Shown piece after piece: positions 1-7,985 of a stretch of 44,226 bases of DNA. The notes beneath the pieces were generated by a model. It saw only the letters and a list, made by a program, of their open reading frames with translations. It made no database searches and was not told the DNA's origin. The stretch comes from an uncultured Dorea sp. (GTDB lineage Bacteria > Bacillota > Clostridia > Lachnospirales > Lachnospiraceae), in contig CANSCI010000011.1 in NCBI GenBank assembly GCA_947645355.1, forward strand, positions 1 to 44,226, in the 5' to 3' direction. The position numbers and the translations under genes were made by a program. Numbering within the stretch: the stretch's first letter is position 1; each line of letters starts with the position of its first letter.

Positions 1-396
1 CGACAAAGCATTAATGTATGACGAAATCATGATGTTTCCCACCTCCGTCAGTACAGAGGTATCGATCTCTTCTAATTCAAGGAAATTGGTCTCGGATTTT
101 CCTATTGTCTTCATTAAAATTTCATCTGCAAATTCCTGGGCAAGAATAAAAAGCATAATGCCCTCTATTCCGCCTGACATTTCAACCAGGATCGCTGCAA
201 CCACATCCTCCGGATCCCCCAGATGCTTCAGCGCTGCATTAAATTCCAGGACGTTGACCTGCGGCAGCGACATCTGAACCGGTACGCCAAGCATACTTGA
301 CAATGCTGTAGCAGCATTGCCGTTTCCGATGGTACCGATCTCCTTCATAATATCGATCTCCATCTCATTCATATCTTCATATCTGTTTATAGCCAT
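1..396 (-). CDS. cheC: Chemotaxis protein CheC (CheY-P phosphatase), 3' end outside window
   Basis: The first 132 codons of a CheC phosphatase are visible; the stop lies beyond the left edge. I translated it by hand: it begins MAINRYEDMNEMEIDIMKEI. CheC dephosphorylates CheY-P and, with CheD, takes part in adaptation in Bacillus-type chemotaxis. The family signature is D/S-x3-E-x2-N-x22-P, present twice. Site 2 is intact (E118 and N121 in SVLTEVGN). Site 1 has E19 and the distal Pro at the right spacing, but Thr22 stands where the catalytic Asn is expected. The start is ATG at 394-396 with GAGG six bases upstream, and the gene lies 11 bp after the preceding rod gene, so it is the distal part of the fla/che operon. 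cheD may follow outside the window. Confidence 0.9.
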   Translation of the reverse strand, partial: MAINRYEDMNEMEIDIMKEIGTIGNGNAATALSSMLGVPVQMSLPQVNVLEFNAALKHLGDPEDVVAAILVEMSGGIEGIMLFILAQEFADEILMKTIGKSETNFLELEEIDTSVLTEVGNIMISSYINALS

Positions 397-407
397 ACTC
401 TACCTCA

Positions 408-1124
408 CTATTGTCTTAATGCGTTAATTGTGCTCACCACTTCATCCGACGTTGTAACCATACGCAGGGCATAGGCATAGGCTCTCTGGCTTTCGATCAC
501 ACGTGTAAAATCATCTGCGACACTGACACCGGACATCTCCAGTGTATGGTCGACCAGTCTGTCGGCACCCACCAGAAACGGCGCGCCGTTTTTCCCAACC
601 GGAGTAAACTCGTTATTTCCCGTACTCTGCATGCCGTCCAAAATATTAAAATCATAGATCCCGATCTGTCCGCTTAAGCGCTCCCCGTTTTCCGTCACCA
701 GGATCGGGTTGCGGTTCTCATCCAGAACCAGGTTGCCGTTGTCATTGACCAGGTAAAATTCTGTGCCGAAGGATGCCATGCTGAACCGCCCATTTCTGGA
801 ATATGTAATTGCATTTGTCTGGGGATTCCGGAGCATAAAAAATCCTTCCCCATTGATCGCATAATCAAACTTCCCGTCCGTCGGCATATATCCGCTGGCT
901 TCAAAATTCGTATCCGTCTTCTCGACTACGATCCCGGTGCCCGCCTTAAGCGGTGTCTCCTGCCCGTATATATTATTTAAATTATAATACATCAAATCCG
1001 AAAAAACTGCCGTTTTGGGTTTATAACCATAGTTGTTCGCATTGGCAAGGTTATTTGCGATGACATTCATCCTCTGCTGCTCCTCGATCGCACCCCTTGC
1101 CGCTGTAAAAAATGATGTATACAT
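408..1124 (-). CDS. Flagellar hook-basal body protein, FlgF/FlgG family (second copy)
   Basis: This is a rod-type axial protein of 238 aa. It has the N-terminal basal-body rod motif (NVIANNLANANNYGYKPK, about residues 20-37). A central domain contains AINGEGFFMLRNP and TYSRNGRF, and the C-terminal helix ends SQRAYAYALRMV...STINALRQ. These flagellar axial proteins are exported by the flagellar type III system without a cleaved signal and polymerise in the rod. It follows a related rod gene and precedes cheC, like the FlgF/FlgG (FlhO/FlhP) pair of other Firmicutes. I cannot tell from sequence alone which copy is FlgF and which FlgG, so no symbol is given. A GGAG site lies about eight bases before the ATG. 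Confidence 0.88.
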   Translation of the reverse strand: MYTSFFTAARGAIEEQQRMNVIANNLANANNYGYKPKTAVFSDLMYYNLNNIYGQETPLKAGTGIVVEKTDTNFEASGYMPTDGKFDYAINGEGFFMLRNPQTNAITYSRNGRFSMASFGTEFYLVNDNGNLVLDENRNPILVTENGERLSGQIGIYDFNILDGMQSTGNNEFTPVGKNGAPFLVGADRLVDHTLEMSGVSVADDFTRVIESQRAYAYALRMVTTSDEVVSTINALRQ

Positions 1125-1155
1125 AATAATCTCCCTTCTCTATTGCTTATCTGCC

Positions 1156-1899
1156 TTATACAACAGCGCCAACCTGAGCCATCTTCGCTGTCAGCTGATC
1201 GTACATTCTAAGTACCTGTGCCGAACTTTGAAGCGCCCGCTGGCTGCTCATCATTGCTGTCATCTCGTCGACCATGGACACATTGGATCCCTCCACATAT
1301 CTCTGTGTCACTGCCGGCGCCTGTACTTCCTGGGGCTGTGCGGCTGCCCGGAATACTCCGCCGGTAATCTTCGTAAGCTGATCATAATCTGCAAAATCCA
1401 CGACACGGATCCTCCCGAAATTCTGAAGCCCGTCGCTAGTGGTAACATTGCCGTTGGGATCAATTCCGACCTTGTCTGTGGTCAGACGGATCGGGCCGTT
1501 TGCCCCAAGGACACGCCCCATCCCCTGCAGCACAAGATAGCCCTGGTCATCCAGGTTGAATGAGCCGTTTCTGGTATATACGACGCCGTTATTCGTCTGG
1601 ATCGCAAAAAAGCCTTTTCCATTGATGGCTACATCCAGAGCACTCCCTGTCTCTCTTAACCCGCCTTCACTGTAATCCGTAATGCGTTCGTCTGCGACAG
1701 CCATACGTGAAACCGTCCCCACCGGAGTCTTGCCTTCCCGGTCATACCTGTAGATCAGTTCCTCACGGAAGGTAGTTGCCACAAATGTATCGGACTTATA
1801 GCCCGGTGTTAATACATTGGCCATATTATTACTGATAACGTTCAGATTCCTGTTCTGAGTTACCATACTGGAAGTCAAATCATAAAATCCCTGAAACAT
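1156..1899 (-). CDS. Flagellar hook-basal body protein, FlgF/FlgG family (first copy)
   Basis: This is a 247-aa rod protein starting MFQGFYDLTSSMV. The rod motif is NVISNNMANVLTPGYKSD. The central block has DVAINGKGFFAIQ and VYTRNGSF, and the C-terminal helix has DEMTAMMSSQRALQSSAQVL. A longer frame opens at 1920, but the ATG at 1897-1899 is chosen because AAGGGAG sits seven bases before it and family members begin at this point. That start overlaps the end of the sigma-28 gene by 20 bp, which suggests translational coupling. With the next gene it forms the distal/proximal rod pair; assignment to FlgF or FlgG is left open. Confidence 0.86.
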   Translation of the reverse strand: MFQGFYDLTSSMVTQNRNLNVISNNMANVLTPGYKSDTFVATTFREELIYRYDREGKTPVGTVSRMAVADERITDYSEGGLRETGSALDVAINGKGFFAIQTNNGVVYTRNGSFNLDDQGYLVLQGMGRVLGANGPIRLTTDKVGIDPNGNVTTSDGLQNFGRIRVVDFADYDQLTKITGGVFRAAAQPQEVQAPAVTQRYVEGSNVSMVDEMTAMMSSQRALQSSAQVLRMYDQLTAKMAQVGAVV

Positions 1900-2689
1900 C
1901 TCCACTCTCCCTTTCATCATTAAATTTTTGCATATGTTTTTTCAGCTTCTTAATTGCATTGGTATGGATCTGCGAAATCCGCGGTTCACTTACCTCCAGT
2001 ACCTGCGCGATCTGACGCATATTCAACTCATCCACATAGTACAGAGAAATCACCATCTGTTCATTTTCCTTCAGCTGGCTGATCCCTTCTGCCAGCACCT
2101 CGGATGCCTCCTTTTTCAGGAAACATTGCTCCGGCTGCTCATTCTCTTCTCCCTGGGGCAGCTGAACCTTGCTTTTACTCTCCTGGGCCTCAGCCAGCAC
2201 CATATCCAGAGAGAGAATATTAAACAGTGCCGCCTTCCTCATAGCCTCCTGATATTTTTCAGGAGTGATTTTCAGATAATCTGTCACTTCCTGAACCGAA
2301 GGGTAGTACCCTAATTTATTATATAACGTTGTGACCGCTTCTTCAATATCTCTTGTGTTCTTTCTTGTACTTCTTGGCACCCAATCCTGTTTTCTGGCCA
2401 GATCAATGATCATTCCCTTGATCCGTTTGGAGATATAAGTCTCGAACTTCACGTTTTTGTCCAGGTCGTATTTATCAATAGCAGCCATAATAGCAATTAC
2501 GCCTTCGTTAATGATATCATCTACCTGCGAGAAACTCATATAGATGTCCCTCATCTGCAGTGCAATGCTCTTCACCAGATAGACATAACGCATAACAATC
2601 TCCTGTTTGATCTCCAGGCTGTTTGTCTCTTTATACATTTGTAAAAGCTCTTCATTTGTCTTATCTTTGTATGGTTCCTGCTTCATCAT
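1880..2689 (-). CDS. fliA: RNA polymerase sigma-28 factor FliA/SigD/WhiG family
   Basis: This is a 269-aa group 3 sigma factor for late flagellar and chemotaxis genes. Region 2 (about residues 30-100) contains the DDIINEGVIAIMAAIDKYD and FETYISKRIKGMIID blocks. Region 3 starts near VPRSTRKNTRDIEEA. Region 4 at the C-terminus has the helix-turn-helix MRQIAQVLEVSEPRISQIH. It follows flhA and precedes the rod genes, the usual clostridial place, although flhF and flhG, often located between flhA and fliA, are missing. Its expected targets in this window are the sigma-28 promoters before the flagellin gene and before flgM. Its expected antagonist is FlgM encoded at 42999. The tandem ATG codons at the start make the exact first residue uncertain by one. 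Confidence 0.95.
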   Translation of the reverse strand: MMKQEPYKDKTNEELLQMYKETNSLEIKQEIVMRYVYLVKSIALQMRDIYMSFSQVDDIINEGVIAIMAAIDKYDLDKNVKFETYISKRIKGMIIDLARKQDWVPRSTRKNTRDIEEAVTTLYNKLGYYPSVQEVTDYLKITPEKYQEAMRKAALFNILSLDMVLAEAQESKSKVQLPQGEENEQPEQCFLKKEASEVLAEGISQLKENEQMVISLYYVDELNMRQIAQVLEVSEPRISQIHTNAIKKLKKHMQKFNDERESGDVSGIL

Positions 2690-2716
2690 ACTGGCTGCCT
2701 CACCTGCCGTTTTTAT

Positions 2717-4783
2717 TTACATCGTAATATTCCCAACTGCCTGTATCTGAATATTGTTATTGATCTCATTAAATGACAACACCGATACATTCGGATAAAA
2801 CTGTTCAATCAAGTGATAGAAGTGAACCCTCACAACCTGGCTGGTCAGAATAATCGGATTCTGTGCAAAATCATTGAATTTCTTCACTTCCTCTGAAAGC
2901 TGCGTAATAATGCTCTGCATGGTATCCGGACTAAGGGCCAGGTACATGCCGTGCTCCCCTGTCGTAAGGCTTGTGATAATACTCTTCTCAAGCTCCGCAT
3001 CCAGCGTCACGACCCGCATGCTTCCGCCCTCGCAGAACTTCCTTGTAATCGTCCTCTTAAGCGCAACTCGGATATTTTCTGTAATAGAATCGATATCCTT
3101 TACTGTCATAGCCGAATCTATAATCGTCTCCATGATAGTTTCCATATCCTTGATCGGAATACCCTCCTTCAGAAGGTTGGTCAGTATCTTCTGGAAATTT
3201 CCGTAAGAAATCACCGACGGTATCAACTCCTCCACCAATTCCGGTGATACCTTCTTCATGTTTTCAAGCATACGGACAACCTCCTGCCTGTTGAGCAGCT
3301 CATATGCATGCTTCTTCACAGTCTCAGAGAGATGTGTAAGCATAACGGACAACGGGTCAATAACCGTATAGCCATAGATCTCTGCCATCTCTTTTTTATC
3401 CACAGTAATCCACTTACTTGGGATACCATATGCAGGTTCAATGGTGTCAATTCCATCTATATGCTTCTCCGGGTTCGGAGGTTCCAGTGCAAGGTAATAA
3501 TCTACAAGAATCTCTCCTTTTGCCACTTCCTCGCCTTTAATTTTGATCACATATTGGTTCGTGTTGAGGCTTGAGCTGTCACGCAGCCGGATAGACGGGA
3601 TCACAAGTCCCATTTCCTGTGCATACTGACGCCGGAAGATCACGATACGGTCGATCATCTTGCCGCCGCTTCCCTCATCCACCAGCGGGATCAGACTGTA
3701 GCCAAATTCCATCTCTATCGGTTCCACCGTAATCAATGAATATACACTGTTAATATCCTTAAAGCTTGCCTCAGCCGCTGCCTCCTCCTGCTCTCTGGCG
3801 GCAGTATCCAGCGCATCGGTCCTCTGGTCTCCCTCGGCCAACTCCTCCATCCTGCGTATCAGATACCATCCGCCGAGCAGCAGACACAAGGAAATCACTG
3901 CAAGCTGAAACTTCGGCATCCCGGGGATAACTAACAGGATAGCCAGCACTCCGCCTGCCATCATAATGGCTTTCGGCTGAGCGGTAAACTGGCGGGATGC
4001 ATCCTCGTTCAGACTTCCGTCCGAAACCGCACGGGTTACGATCATACCTGTTGCAGTAGAGATCAACAGAGACGGAATCTGCGATACAAGCCCGTCACCG
4101 ACAGTCGCGATCGAATATACGGACAACACTTCCGTAATCTCCATACCGCCCTGAACCATACCAATGATCATACCGCCCAGGAAATTAACGGCAGTGATAA
4201 TCAGGGACATGATGGCATCCCCTTTTACGATCTTCGTAGCACCATCCATAGAACCATAGAAATCCGCTTCCTTCTGGATTTTATAACGCCTTTCCCTGGC
4301 TTCCTGCTCATTAATCAGCCCGCTTCCAAGGTCTGCGTCAATTGCCATCTGCTTACCGGGCATAGCATCCAGCGTAAATCTTGCTGCGACCTCTGCTACA
4401 CGCTCTGCGCCCTTTGTGATAACAATAAACTGTACCAAAACGATAATCAGGAATATAATAAATCCAACAACTACATTTCCCTGGAGTACAAAGTCTCCCA
4501 TGGAACGGATCACGGCACCTGCAGAGCCCCCGTTTCCGAGAATGCTTCTGGTAGAGGATATATTGATCCCGATACGGAACAATGTCGTAATCAGGAGCAT
4601 GGACGGAAAGATAGAAAATTCCAACGGCTCCTTTATATTCATACTGATTACAAGAATAATTAACGATATTGAGATGTTAAGAATAATCATAACATCAAGC
4701 AAAAATGTATTCAGCGGTATAATCAGCAGCAATACGATCATAACAACAATCAATGCCACCGCATTATTTAATATCCTTTTCAT
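2717..4783 (-). CDS. flhA: Flagellar export gate protein FlhA
   Basis: FlhA is the largest membrane component of the flagellar type III export gate; its cytoplasmic ring receives chaperone-substrate complexes. The protein has 688 aa, normal for the family. The N-terminal half has about eight membrane segments and the FHIPEP signature region (EPLEFSIFPSMLLITTLFRI). The soluble part begins near residue 330 and includes the acidic linker EEAAAEAS and the C-terminal substrate-docking domain. It starts 3 bp after the flhB stop and is part of the fliOPQR-flhB-flhA export block. No truncation or frameshift is seen. Confidence 0.97.
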   Translation of the reverse strand: MKRILNNAVALIVVMIVLLLIIPLNTFLLDVMIILNISISLIILVISMNIKEPLEFSIFPSMLLITTLFRIGINISSTRSILGNGGSAGAVIRSMGDFVLQGNVVVGFIIFLIIVLVQFIVITKGAERVAEVAARFTLDAMPGKQMAIDADLGSGLINEQEARERRYKIQKEADFYGSMDGATKIVKGDAIMSLIITAVNFLGGMIIGMVQGGMEITEVLSVYSIATVGDGLVSQIPSLLISTATGMIVTRAVSDGSLNEDASRQFTAQPKAIMMAGGVLAILLVIPGMPKFQLAVISLCLLLGGWYLIRRMEELAEGDQRTDALDTAAREQEEAAAEASFKDINSVYSLITVEPIEMEFGYSLIPLVDEGSGGKMIDRIVIFRRQYAQEMGLVIPSIRLRDSSSLNTNQYVIKIKGEEVAKGEILVDYYLALEPPNPEKHIDGIDTIEPAYGIPSKWITVDKKEMAEIYGYTVIDPLSVMLTHLSETVKKHAYELLNRQEVVRMLENMKKVSPELVEELIPSVISYGNFQKILTNLLKEGIPIKDMETIMETIIDSAMTVKDIDSITENIRVALKRTITRKFCEGGSMRVVTLDAELEKSIITSLTTGEHGMYLALSPDTMQSIITQLSEEVKKFNDFAQNPIILTSQVVRVHFYHLIEQFYPNVSVLSFNEINNNIQIQAVGNITM

Positions 4784-4786
4784 TGT

Positions 4787-5845
4787 TTACTCCATCTTCT
4801 TATTCATACGGAATACCTGAACAAGAATCTCTGCTACCACGCCGTAATATTCCGCCGGTATCTCATGATCCAGCGGTGTGGACGCAAAAATCCCTCTGGC
4901 AAGCGGCTTATTTTCAACCACCATAACTCCACTTTGCTCCGCAATCTCTACGATCTTGAGAGCCACATAATCCTGCCCCTTCGCAACCAGCACCGGGGCA
5001 TTGTCGTGATCTATGTCATATCTCAGCGCCACGGCAAAATGTGTAGGGTTACGGATAATAACATCTGCATCCGGTACCGCCTGCATCATTCTGTTTTGAG
5101 CCATACTGCGCTGAAGACTTTTGATCTTTCCCTTGATCTCCGGATTACCTTCAGTCTCCTTAAATTCTTCCTTCACTTCCTGCTTGGACATCTTAATTTT
5201 TTTCTCATATGACCATCTCTGATAAAAGAAGTCAAAGCCTGCAATTGCGGCAAATACAAGCCCAACTCTCAAAACCATGCTCATAACTCTCGAGAGTGTA
5301 TATGCTGCAGCCGCCATAGGCTTAACATCCGTCATACGGGCCACAGCTGCCATTTCTCCCTTCAGGATCTGATACAGGATCACACTCAACAAAATGATCT
5401 TCACAATAGACTTTAATATCTCAACTACATTCTTCATGGAAAAAAGGTTCTTTATTCCTTTGAGAATGCTCAGATTACTGATCTTAAACGAAGCTGCCTT
5501 ACCACTGAACAAGAAACGCGTCTGTATTCCTGTTGCAATAATAGCTATGCCTGCACCGATAAATGCTATCGGCAGGACACATTCTGCCACTACTTTGACA
5601 GCGTACAGGCCGATCTCCCGGAGATTTCCCATGGACAATTCATCAATAGTTGCCACGGAAGAAAAAAAATGCTCCATATTTTCCCACAATGACCTGTAAA
5701 TGCCCGGGAACAAAGCCTGCAGGCAATAAAAAATCCCAAGAATCGACGCAACGCCCACCACATCCTTACTGGTTGCGACGTTACCTTCCTTTCGTTGTTC
5801 CCGCCGCTTTTTAGGAGTGGCTTTTTCAGTTTTTTCGCCTGCCAA
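4787..5845 (-). CDS. flhB: Flagellar export switch protein FlhB
   Basis: FlhB is the export-gate component that changes substrate class from rod/hook to filament when hook length is reached, after self-cleavage in its cytoplasmic domain. The 352-aa sequence opens with the typical EKTEKATPKKRREQRKEG. It has four membrane segments between about residues 30 and 210, and carries the cleavage motif Asn266-Pro-Thr-His269. FliR is separate, not fused. A second protein resembling only the part after the NPTH site is encoded at 36487-36807. The partner FliK is encoded at 15491 in the same operon. Confidence 0.97.
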   Translation of the reverse strand: MAGEKTEKATPKKRREQRKEGNVATSKDVVGVASILGIFYCLQALFPGIYRSLWENMEHFFSSVATIDELSMGNLREIGLYAVKVVAECVLPIAFIGAGIAIIATGIQTRFLFSGKAASFKISNLSILKGIKNLFSMKNVVEILKSIVKIILLSVILYQILKGEMAAVARMTDVKPMAAAAYTLSRVMSMVLRVGLVFAAIAGFDFFYQRWSYEKKIKMSKQEVKEEFKETEGNPEIKGKIKSLQRSMAQNRMMQAVPDADVIIRNPTHFAVALRYDIDHDNAPVLVAKGQDYVALKIVEIAEQSGVMVVENKPLARGIFASTPLDHEIPAEYYGVVAEILVQVFRMNKKME

Positions 5846-5878
5846 CCGCGCTCACTTCACTTTCCTGGTCTATACTAT

Positions 5879-6646
5879 CTATAGGAATGTCAATATGCCC
5901 TGAACCGTCTTTATCATAGTCGTTATAATCTTATCCAGATAATCACCCATGGGTGAAAAGAGGATTACCAGAAGCCCAAGGCCGACAATAATTTTCAATT
6001 GAATATTAATTACAAATATACTGATCTGCGGCACGACTTTATTTAGAATTCCGATTCCCATCTCAACAAGGAATTCCGCCGCAAGAATCGGGAGTGAAAA
6101 ACTCATCCCCATCTCCAGACATTGGAAAAATATATCTATGACCCGCTGCGCAAGCCCCTGTGAAATCACGATACCACCATACGGAACAATATCGGCAGAA
6201 GTGATCAGAATTTTAATCAGCGCAAGGTGGCCGTCTACTGCAAAAAACAGAAGCATCAGATACACCTGGTACAAACTTCCCGTAATCGGCATCTGCGCAT
6301 TTGTCTGTGGGTCATACACCTTAGCCATGGAAAGTCCCAGCTGAAAATCAATAATATGGCCGCCAAAGCTGACGATCATCATAAACAATTCGACCACATA
6401 CCCGACCACATATCCGGCACCGAATTCCTTTAACAAAAGAAATACATACTCAACCGGACTTTCTATATCAAATGCCTCTCCCTCAAAAAAAGCGTATACT
6501 GTGAAGGTCAATACCATAATAAACCCGGCCTTGACCATGGCTGGGATATTCTTCCTGCCCAGGATCGGATTAAACAGGATAAAGCCTGACATCCTCATCA
6601 TGATCAGGGTTAATAAGGTCAAATGTGCAGTATCTCTGATCAGCAT
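5879..6646 (-). CDS. fliR: Flagellar export protein FliR
   Basis: FliR is a polytopic membrane protein of the export gate that forms the core channel with FliP and FliQ. It has 255 aa with roughly six hydrophobic segments. Characteristic blocks include MMRMSGFILFNPILGRKNIP near the N-terminus and FQLGLSMAKVYDPQT in the middle. The C-terminal segment includes MGIGILNKVVPQISIFVINI. The gene lies between fliQ (30 bp upstream) and flhB (33 bp downstream). Confidence 0.96.
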   Translation of the reverse strand: MLIRDTAHLTLLTLIMMRMSGFILFNPILGRKNIPAMVKAGFIMVLTFTVYAFFEGEAFDIESPVEYVFLLLKEFGAGYVVGYVVELFMMIVSFGGHIIDFQLGLSMAKVYDPQTNAQMPITGSLYQVYLMLLFFAVDGHLALIKILITSADIVPYGGIVISQGLAQRVIDIFFQCLEMGMSFSLPILAAEFLVEMGIGILNKVVPQISIFVINIQLKIIVGLGLLVILFSPMGDYLDKIITTMIKTVQGILTFL

Positions 6647-6676
6647 GCAACCACTCCTTTATCGGTACTGTACAGA

Positions 6677-6937
6677 TTAACCCTGCATTAACTCAAAGAT
6701 CCTGACAGTAAAATCCTGCAAAGTCTGCAGCATCTTACTCCCGGTAAACACAAGTATCAGGCCGATCACAAGCAATTTAGGCACAAATGTAATCGTCTGC
6801 TCATGAATCTGCGTTGCAGCCTGCAGTACGGAAATAAGAACTCCTACCAGCATACTGATTACCAGAAGAGGTCCTGCAAGCTGGACAGCCATCACAAACA
6901 CATCATACATTAAGTCTGCTACTTCTCCATTTGTCAT
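6677..6937 (-). CDS. fliQ: Flagellar export protein FliQ
   Basis: FliQ is a small two-helix membrane protein of the export channel. The 86 aa match the family length of about 90. Two hydrophobic segments (around residues 15-38 and 50-70) flank the conserved loop containing LQAATQIHEQTITFVPK. It sits between fliP (17 bp upstream) and fliR in the canonical order. Confidence 0.96.
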   Translation of the reverse strand: MTNGEVADLMYDVFVMAVQLAGPLLVISMLVGVLISVLQAATQIHEQTITFVPKLLVIGLILVFTGSKMLQTLQDFTVRIFELMQG

Positions 6938-6954
6938 GCATATCCCTCCTTATG

Positions 6955-7614
6955 TCACCAGTTAAAACTCTTAACAATACTTGAAAATATTAACTCCCAT
7001 CCATTAACTGTCACAAATAAAAGAAGCTTAAACGGCAGTGAAATCATTGCCGGCGGAAGCATCATCATACCCATGGACATCAATGTACTTGATACAATAA
7101 TATCGATCAACAGAAACGGAATAAAAATCAAGAAGCCTGAGATAAATGCCCTCTTCAACTCTGTTGTCATAAACGCCGGAATTACTACTGTCATCGGCAG
7201 GTCCTCAACATTCTCCACTTCTTCAGCCTGCGCCATCTCTGTAAAAAGATTCAATGAACTGGTCTCTGTCTGTTTCAGCATAAAATCCTTCATCGGCACC
7301 TGCGCCCGCCGGATCGCTTCCTCCTGCGTGATCTCCTGGTTCTTGTACGGAGTATATGCATTCGTGTTAATATCATCTATCACAGGATCCATAATAAACA
7401 AAGTCAAAAACAGCGCGATCCCTATAAGCACCATATTCGGCGGCGTCTGCTGGATCCCCATCGCATTCCTCAAAAATGACAGGATAATGACTGTCCTCGT
7501 AAATGAGGTAGTCATAATCAAGAGTGACGGCAACAGTGATATGATCGTCATAAGCAGCAGGATATCCAGTGTTGGAATCTGATTGCCGTTTACATTAATA
7601 AGTGAATCATACAC
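6955..7614 (-). CDS. fliP: Flagellar export protein FliP
   Basis: FliP is the main pore-forming subunit of the flagellar export gate. The 219-aa protein has the family blocks MTTSFTRTVIILSFLRNAMG and QTPPNMVLIGIALFLTLFIM in the N-terminal half. MSMGMMMLPPAMISLPFKLL lies near the C-terminus. It lacks the long N-terminal signal sequence of the enterobacterial protein, which is usual for short Firmicute FliP. It is separated by 6 bp from fliO and by 17 bp from fliQ. Confidence 0.97.
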   Translation of the reverse strand: MYDSLINVNGNQIPTLDILLLMTIISLLPSLLIMTTSFTRTVIILSFLRNAMGIQQTPPNMVLIGIALFLTLFIMDPVIDDINTNAYTPYKNQEITQEEAIRRAQVPMKDFMLKQTETSSLNLFTEMAQAEEVENVEDLPMTVVIPAFMTTELKRAFISGFLIFIPFLLIDIIVSSTLMSMGMMMLPPAMISLPFKLLLFVTVNGWELIFSSIVKSFNW

Positions 7615-7620
7615 TGCCCT

Positions 7621-7974
7621 CTACCTCCCCTTTTTTGTCATGTCACTTAATTTCCCCATCACAGACCTAAAGTCAAGTGCCTTTGTATCTGAATCCAGAG
7701 AATCCAGAGAATCCGGAGACAGAGGAATCAATTCTTCATCCTCAATCTCTGTCAAAATATTCACCTGCCCTGCCGTAATGCCGACCAGCAGATATTTTGT
7801 CCCGATTTGTACCACCGCAATGTGCCTGTCCTGCCCCATCGTAATCTGGTCGATCAGGCGCATATATTTTGAACTGCTGCTTTTACTCATGCCTTTGCTT
7901 AAGTACCTGCTGAACAGATAACTCAGGTACAAAATAAGCACAACTGCAATAAAGGTAAAAACCACTCTTGCCAT
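7621..7974 (-). CDS. fliO: Flagellar biosynthesis protein FliO
   Basis: FliO assists assembly of the FliP ring. It is a 117-aa protein with one N-terminal membrane helix (about residues 5-24). A basic/serine stretch follows (SKGMSKSSSSK), then a small soluble domain with RLIDQITMGQDRHIAVVQIG and KYLLVGIT, typical of the FliO/YlaC-like fold. Sequence conservation is weak in this family, so the call leans partly on position between fliY and fliP. The start has an AGGAAGG site close upstream. Confidence 0.88.
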   Translation of the reverse strand: MARVVFTFIAVVLILYLSYLFSRYLSKGMSKSSSSKYMRLIDQITMGQDRHIAVVQIGTKYLLVGITAGQVNILTEIEDEELIPLSPDSLDSLDSDTKALDFRSVMGKLSDMTKKGR

Positions 7975-7985
7975 ATAATCCTTCC

